From assembly GCA_002686705.1 (NCBI GenBank), contig NYYH01000075.1:1-39234 (forward strand): a DNA stretch of 39,234 bases. The letters are read 5' to 3'. The notes under the pieces were generated by a model. That model was not told where the DNA came from. It searched no databases and was given only the letters and a program-made list of their open reading frames with translations. Both the position numbers and the translations under genes were made by a program. This DNA comes from Bacteroidota bacterium (lineage in GTDB: Bacteria > Bacteroidota > Bacteroidia > Bacteroidales > F082). Below, one piece after another: positions 34,684-39,234 of the stretch. The number at the start of each line of letters is the position of its first letter. Positions within the stretch are counted from its first letter, which is position 1.

Positions 34684-36351
34684 ATGACAAATAAATTATA
34701 TATAAAGATTTTGATGCTAATAATTGTAGTTTTTAGCTTTTCAAAATTGTGGTCGCAGGATCAAAATAATTTTGAATTATCAAAGAATCTTGAAATTTAT
34801 GCTGATATATTGCGTCAGTTGAACCTTAATTATGCTGACGATATTAAACCTGGTGAATTAAGTACTACAGCAATTGATGCTATGCTTGCTAAACTTGATC
34901 CATATACAGTTTATGTGCCTGAATCAAGACGTGAGGATTTTGAGCTAATGACGAGAGGCGAATACGGTGGTATTGGAGCCTTAATTCAAAAACAGGGTGA
35001 ATATGTGGTTATCACCGAACCATATGAAAAATTCCCTGCGCAGGAGTTAGGTTTAAAGGCAGGTGATATGATCTATGCGATTAATGGTGAATCTGCCATG
35101 GGAAAATCTAGTCCAGAAGTTAGTGAAAAGTTAAAAGGTACTCCTGGCACTTCTATTATTCTAACAATTAAGAGTTACGGCGATTCCGTTACACATGATA
35201 TTGAACTTATTAGAAAAAGAATCAAAATACCAAATATTCCGTTTTACGGGATGGTGAGTAACAACATTGGCTATATTAACCTTACTCAGTTTAACCCACA
35301 GTCAGCTATTGAAGTTAAAACTGCATTTAACAATCTTGTTTCTGAAAATGACCTCAAAGGAATAATTCTAGACCTTCGTGGTAATGGCGGTGGCTTGCTA
35401 AATGAGGCAGTTGACATAGTTAATATTTTTGTGCCGAAAAATAAGATAATAGTTACGACAAAAGGTAAAATGAGTAACAATACGTTCGTCCATCGAACAC
35501 GCACTAGTGGTGTTGATACAAAAATTCCACTTGTAGTTTTGGTTAACGGTTTTAGTGCCTCGGCGTCTGAAATTGTAGCTGGAGCAATACAAGATTTGGA
35601 TAGAGGAGTGATTATTGGGGACAAGACATTTGGAAAGGGTCTTGTTCAAAATATTCTAGAACTTCCATATAATTCAAAAATGAAGCTCACTGTTGCTAAA
35701 TATTATATTCCAAGTGGTAGATGCATCCAAGCAATTGATTACTTCGATAATATAGATGTCGATAGTTTAAGCAAACTGCCAGATTCATTGTTGCAAGCTT
35801 TCAGTACCTCTGGCGGTAGGGCTGTTTATGATAAAGGTGGTATTGAACCTGACATTGCTATTGATGGAAGAAATTATAGCCAGATAAGTGGCGATCTATA
35901 CTCACAAAATTACTTATTTAAGTTTGCTAATGATTTCGTATTAAAACACGATTCGATACCTTCAGCTAAGGATTTCACAATTACAGATTCCGTGTTTAAT
36001 GATTTTGAGAGATATGTAGAAGATCAGGGGTTTGATTATAAAACTGAAACTGAAGTTCTACTTGAAAATATAAGAAAAAGTTCTGAAAGAGAAGATTATT
36101 TAGACGCTATGGATGAAACACTCACTAAGTTAGCTGACGAGATCACCATTGAAAAGAAAAAAGATATTGATAAAAACAGGACTGAGATCGAAGAAATGCT
36201 CAAGATTGAGATAGTTACAAGATATTATTACCAACAAGGTAAAATTGAGTCGTCTTTGGTTAATGATCCTGAAATTATAGAAGCTATAAAAGTAATAAAC
36301 AACAAATCCCTATATTCCTCAATCCTTAATGGATCATACAACAAACAATAA
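34684..36351 (+). CDS. S41 family C-terminal processing peptidase (CtpA/Prc-like)
   Basis: A 555-residue exported serine protease with a signal peptide (1-24, ending KLWS). A PDZ domain (about 90-170, GEYGGIGALIQKQG then GLKAGDMIYAINGE) precedes the S41 catalytic domain. The Ser/Lys dyad is inferred as S293 in NGFSASASEIV and K318 in TFGKGLVQ, 25 residues apart as in CtpB. It acts in the periplasm on C-terminal tails of envelope proteins. It lies 12 nt after yidD, and rnpA-yidD-S41 is a familiar Bacteroidota arrangement. Confidence 0.95.
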   Translation: MTNKLYIKILMLIIVVFSFSKLWSQDQNNFELSKNLEIYADILRQLNLNYADDIKPGELSTTAIDAMLAKLDPYTVYVPESRREDFELMTRGEYGGIGALIQKQGEYVVITEPYEKFPAQELGLKAGDMIYAINGESAMGKSSPEVSEKLKGTPGTSIILTIKSYGDSVTHDIELIRKRIKIPNIPFYGMVSNNIGYINLTQFNPQSAIEVKTAFNNLVSENDLKGIILDLRGNGGGLLNEAVDIVNIFVPKNKIIVTTKGKMSNNTFVHRTRTSGVDTKIPLVVLVNGFSASASEIVAGAIQDLDRGVIIGDKTFGKGLVQNILELPYNSKMKLTVAKYYIPSGRCIQAIDYFDNIDVDSLSKLPDSLLQAFSTSGGRAVYDKGGIEPDIAIDGRNYSQISGDLYSQNYLFKFANDFVLKHDSIPSAKDFTITDSVFNDFERYVEDQGFDYKTETEVLLENIRKSSEREDYLDAMDETLTKLADEITIEKKKDIDKNRTEIEEMLKIEIVTRYYYQQGKIESSLVNDPEIIEAIKVINNKSLYSSILNGSYNKQ

Positions 36352-36370
36352 AGTTATAATGAATTCATTG

Positions 36371-36376
36371 AGGAGG
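36371..36376 (+). promoter_or_regulatory. Strong Shine-Dalgarno of the O-antigen ligase-like gene
   Basis: AGGAGG lies 5 nt before the ATG at 36382. It fixes the start and stands out because most genes in this window lack a recognisable Shine-Dalgarno sequence. Confidence 0.6.
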
Positions 36377-36381
36377 TTTCC

Positions 36382-38061
36382 ATGGTAAATTCAAGTACAA
36401 ATATTCATTCATGGGCTTATACAATTACATTAATGTTGTTGGCTGCAAGCATCCCATTGTCTAAATTTACAATGAGTGTTACTGAATTTATGCTCCTTGG
36501 TTTGTGGATTTGGTCTGGGTTTTCTTTTAGTGTCAGCTATCGATTTTATAAGCTGGGTGGATTTTTTACAGGTACTGTTCAATTTTTAGGTTATATAATA
36601 ACCCTAACATATAATAATCTGATTGATAAGTTTATTCTATTTTACAGAAATAAACCTGCTCTGGTTTTTACCTTGATTTACTTTGTTCACATCCTTGGTT
36701 TAATTTACACTTCGGACTTGAATTATGCAGTAAAAGACCTTCGGGTTAAGCTACCATTATTGCTGTTGCCTTTGATTATCTCGACTATGGAGAATATTAG
36801 CTCAAAACGTTTCAGATCGTTAATGATTATTTATTCTCTGTCGGTACTTATAAGTACGGTAATTAGTGCATTCGGTTTCCTTACAAATCAATATATGGAT
36901 ATTAGAGAAATTTCCGCATTTATTTCTCCTATTCGCCTTGGCCTAAACGTAAGCTTTGCTTTTTTTATAATGGTATATTTTGTTTTTCATGAAAAGAAGT
37001 TTAGTAGCTGGCAAACTATCGGTTTCATTGTAATGGCGGTATGGTTTTTAGCATTTTTATTTTTATTGGAAGCAATAACTTCTATTGTAATTATACTGTT
37101 AGTTAGTATTGGATACTTAATTTGGAGATTATTTCATTCTATGTTCTTGTGGCAGAAATTAGTGCTATTTTTAATTGCAATAGCAATACCAGTTATGTTC
37201 TTTATGCATGTTCAAAACATAATTCGTGATGCCACCACAGCTCCAAATATTGAATTTGGAAAGCTTGATAAATATACCAAACAGGGAAATAGTTATATGC
37301 ATGATACACTTGATTTACAAATTGAAGACGGTAAATATGTTGGGCTATATTTATGTTACGAGGAACTTAAATCTGCATGGAACGAAAGAAGTAGATTGGA
37401 TTATCATGCTAAAGCAGCAGAAGGTCACCTCATTAATTCTACACTAATAAGATATTTAACGTCTAAAGACCTCAGAAAGGATGCTGAAGGAGTAAACGCT
37501 TTGACGGATGAAGATGTATATATGATTGAGCAGGGTCTAGCAAATTACAATTATGTACATACTCCCGGATTAAGGGTCAGAATATTAAAAATGATTAAAG
37601 GTTATGAAGTTTACCAGCAAACCGGCAACCCTAGTGGTAGTTCATTAATGCAAAGATTAGAATATGTAAAAGCCTCTCTAAATATTATAAAGGATAATTT
37701 ATTAATAGGTGTTGGCACTGGAGATCTTGAAGATGCCTTTAATAAACAATTTGCTGATATGAATTCAGCACTTGAATCCCAATACAGATATCATGCACAT
37801 AATCAATTTCTTGGGATTAGCGTTGCTTTAGGATTAATTGGATTTATTGTTTTTATCGTAGGTTTAATTTATCCTGCTGTAGTGTTATCGGGATTTAAAG
37901 ATTATTACTTTGGTATCTTCTTTCTTATTATGATTATATCTATGTTTTCTGACGACACTTTGGAGACTCAGGCTGGTGTAACATTGTTTACCTTCTTTTA
38001 TTCACTTTTATTATTTGGTCGTAAAAAAGGAGATAGTATGCCCGCCAAAGTTAGTGATTAG
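36382..38061 (+). CDS. O-antigen ligase-like (Wzy_C) membrane protein
   Basis: A 559-residue polytopic inner-membrane protein with about 10-12 helices. A large periplasmic loop (about 295-475) holds NPSGSSLMQRLEYVKASL and the GVGTGDLEDAFNKQ segment. After it comes YRYHAHNQFLGIS, the His-Asn motif at the loop-to-helix junction found in WaaL/Wzy-type enzymes. Family members polymerise or transfer undecaprenyl-linked glycans. No other glycan biosynthesis genes flank it here, so whether it is a ligase or polymerase cannot be told. It starts 30 nt after the S41 protease with an unusually strong Shine-Dalgarno. Confidence 0.85.
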   Translation: MVNSSTNIHSWAYTITLMLLAASIPLSKFTMSVTEFMLLGLWIWSGFSFSVSYRFYKLGGFFTGTVQFLGYIITLTYNNLIDKFILFYRNKPALVFTLIYFVHILGLIYTSDLNYAVKDLRVKLPLLLLPLIISTMENISSKRFRSLMIIYSLSVLISTVISAFGFLTNQYMDIREISAFISPIRLGLNVSFAFFIMVYFVFHEKKFSSWQTIGFIVMAVWFLAFLFLLEAITSIVIILLVSIGYLIWRLFHSMFLWQKLVLFLIAIAIPVMFFMHVQNIIRDATTAPNIEFGKLDKYTKQGNSYMHDTLDLQIEDGKYVGLYLCYEELKSAWNERSRLDYHAKAAEGHLINSTLIRYLTSKDLRKDAEGVNALTDEDVYMIEQGLANYNYVHTPGLRVRILKMIKGYEVYQQTGNPSGSSLMQRLEYVKASLNIIKDNLLIGVGTGDLEDAFNKQFADMNSALESQYRYHAHNQFLGISVALGLIGFIVFIVGLIYPAVVLSGFKDYYFGIFFLIMIISMFSDDTLETQAGVTLFTFFYSLLLFGRKKGDSMPAKVSD

Positions 38062-38256
38062 GTGATACATGCTATTTGATTGCTTATTACGGTTGTCAAC
38101 TGATGCCTAAGCTAGAAGTTAGAAGATTGTTTCTCGATTTCAAAATTTCTACAATTCCAATATTATCATATTCACCACTGTCGATTTTTTCGAAATACTT
38201 AGGGATTATTTATATAAGTATGTAACTTATTTTTATTTTAGCATTTAAATTTGGTT

Positions 38257-38754
38257 ATGAAAATTAAGAAAATAACTATCAGTTTTGAAGAATATGATGA
38301 AAACGAAAAATTATCCCCATCAGATTCAGAGTTAATTGATCAAGCTACTATGGCATTGAAAGGATCTTATGCTCCTTACTCAGATTTTCATGTTGGAGCA
38401 GCTGTGTTACTTGATAACGGTGAAATAATAAAAGGAGCCAATCAAGAGAACGCTGCTTATCCATCAAGTTTATGTGCTGAAAGAGTTGCATTGTTTTACG
38501 CAAATTCGAAATATCCAGATGCAACTGTTGTTTCGCTCGCAATTACAGTAAGTACCGATCATTTTATGTGTAATAATCCCGTTTCTCCTTGTGGTTCATG
38601 CAGACAAGTTATTGCAGAAACTGAAAAAAAACAGAATAGGACGATTAAGATTATAATGAAAGGTGAAAAGGGAAATACAAGGATTTTTGATGGTATAGAG
38701 AATCTCTTGCCAGTAATGTTTCATGAAGAAAAACTAAAAAAATCGAAAAAATAG
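38257..38754 (+). CDS. cdd: Cytidine deaminase
   Basis: Zinc enzyme of pyrimidine salvage that deaminates cytidine and deoxycytidine. From the ATG at 38257 it is 165 residues, a tetrameric-type length plus a short tail. Visible are YSDFHVGAAVL, the CAE motif (C73, E75; zinc ligand and proton shuttle) and PCGSCRQV (C112 and C115 zinc ligands). A TTG two codons upstream of the ATG would add only two residues. The preceding 190 nt (38062-38250) show no gene. Confidence 0.95.
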   Translation: MKIKKITISFEEYDENEKLSPSDSELIDQATMALKGSYAPYSDFHVGAAVLLDNGEIIKGANQENAAYPSSLCAERVALFYANSKYPDATVVSLAITVSTDHFMCNNPVSPCGSCRQVIAETEKKQNRTIKIIMKGEKGNTRIFDGIENLLPVMFHEEKLKKSKK

Positions 38755-38805
38755 TTTGGGATAGATTATATATTAAAATTTGAAATTTGTTAAAAAACTG
38801 ATAAA

Positions 38806-39234
38806 ATGAAAAAGATACTAACTATAATTTTGTTGTTTGTAATTACCGTTGGATTTAATAAGGATAAAATAGCTTATAAGTTTTTTAATGCTGATGGAAA
38901 GAAGATTAAGTATTCAAAAGTATTAAAGGAAATTGCTCAAGCTGATATCGTATTTTTTGGAGAATTACACAATAATCCCATTTGCCATTGGCTACAGTAT
39001 GAATTGACAAAGGATCTTTACATGGAACTAAATGGCGATATTATTTTGGGTGCAGAAATGATTGAAGCTGATAACCAGATGATTTTAAATGAATATCTCG
39101 CTGGTATGATTAGTGCAAAAAGTTACAAAAAAGAAGCTAGACTATGGCCAAACTATAAAACTGATTATGCACCATTGGTTGAATTTGCTAAAGACAGTAA
39201 CCTAGCTTTTGTGGCAACAAATATTCCTAGAAGA
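38806..39234 (+). CDS. ChaN-like lipoprotein/haem-binding uptake family protein, 5' part
   Basis: The open frame begins ATG at 38806 and runs out of the window after 143 codons. An N-terminal hydrophobic segment (MKKILTIILLFVITVGF) serves as signal peptide; no lipobox Cys is visible. The mature part has IVFFGELHNNPICHWLQYEL and GAEMIEADNQ, the GE-x-H and E-x-x-x-x-D patterns of the ChaN/Tiki superfamily (PF04187), which includes the haem-binding ChaN of Campylobacter and proposed metal-dependent hydrolases. Metal-ligand candidates are E and H in GELH and E in GAEM. The C-terminal half is outside the window. Confidence 0.85.
   Translation, partial: MKKILTIILLFVITVGFNKDKIAYKFFNADGKKIKYSKVLKEIAQADIVFFGELHNNPICHWLQYELTKDLYMELNGDIILGAEMIEADNQMILNEYLAGMISAKSYKKEARLWPNYKTDYAPLVEFAKDSNLAFVATNIPRR

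Noticed and set aside
38062..38250. Possible small RNA or gene before cdd
   Set aside because: No convincing ORF, hairpin with T-tract or promoter with both elements was found; left as plain intergenic DNA.

Overview
The window looks like a chromosomal segment of a low-GC member of the Bacteroidota. The evidence is a fused SecDF, a short primary sigma factor lacking region 1.1, the order rnpA-yidD-S41 protease, and start sites that mostly lack Shine-Dalgarno sequences. Many genes are also preceded by TAnnTTTG boxes, the -7 element of Bacteroidota promoters. No rRNA, tRNA, CRISPR array, prophage or transposase was seen. Most of the content is core or near-core.

Layout. At 1-1342 (-) is a PepD-type dipeptidase cut by the window edge, followed by an unknown exported protein (+). 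At 3050-7699 (-) is a housekeeping block: thioesterase, rpe, rpoD, pnp and rpsO, with clear terminators after rpoD and rpsO. At 7846-14204 (-) is one gene group: a TetR regulator, a LolA-like periplasmic carrier, two FtsX-type permeases, an IVP-type four-helix-bundle gene, a LolD-like ATPase and an outer-membrane protein. It reads as a regulated envelope (lipid or lipoprotein) trafficking system. From 14352 come idi, an acidic-repeat exported protein and a GNAT acetyltransferase, then folC with a TylF-like methyltransferase, and a nickel superoxide dismutase with a Sec signal peptide. At 19292-25616 are secDF, a DUF6265-like lipoprotein and a NatAB-type ABC exporter. At 25784-27541 is grpE-dnaJ behind what looks like a sigma-54 promoter. 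At 27712-32849 is a sugar module: MFS transporter, beta-phosphoglucomutase/GH65 phosphorylase fusion and uridine-kinase-like P-loop protein. The right end (+) carries a DUF481-like protein, rnpA, yidD, an S41 protease, an O-antigen ligase-like protein, cdd and the start of a ChaN-like gene.

The points most worth following are these. (1) The TetR regulator carries a textbook EF-hand calcium loop just after helix 4, and an 18-bp palindrome overlaps its own promoter. This suggests calcium-responsive control of the envelope ABC system. (2) The Ni-SOD signal peptide appears to end exactly at the His that must become residue 1 of the Ni hook, so export itself could mature the enzyme. (3) The grpE-dnaJ promoter has -24/-12 geometry with an adjacent palindrome. 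(4) An acidic exported protein is built of repeats with a 30-32 residue period.
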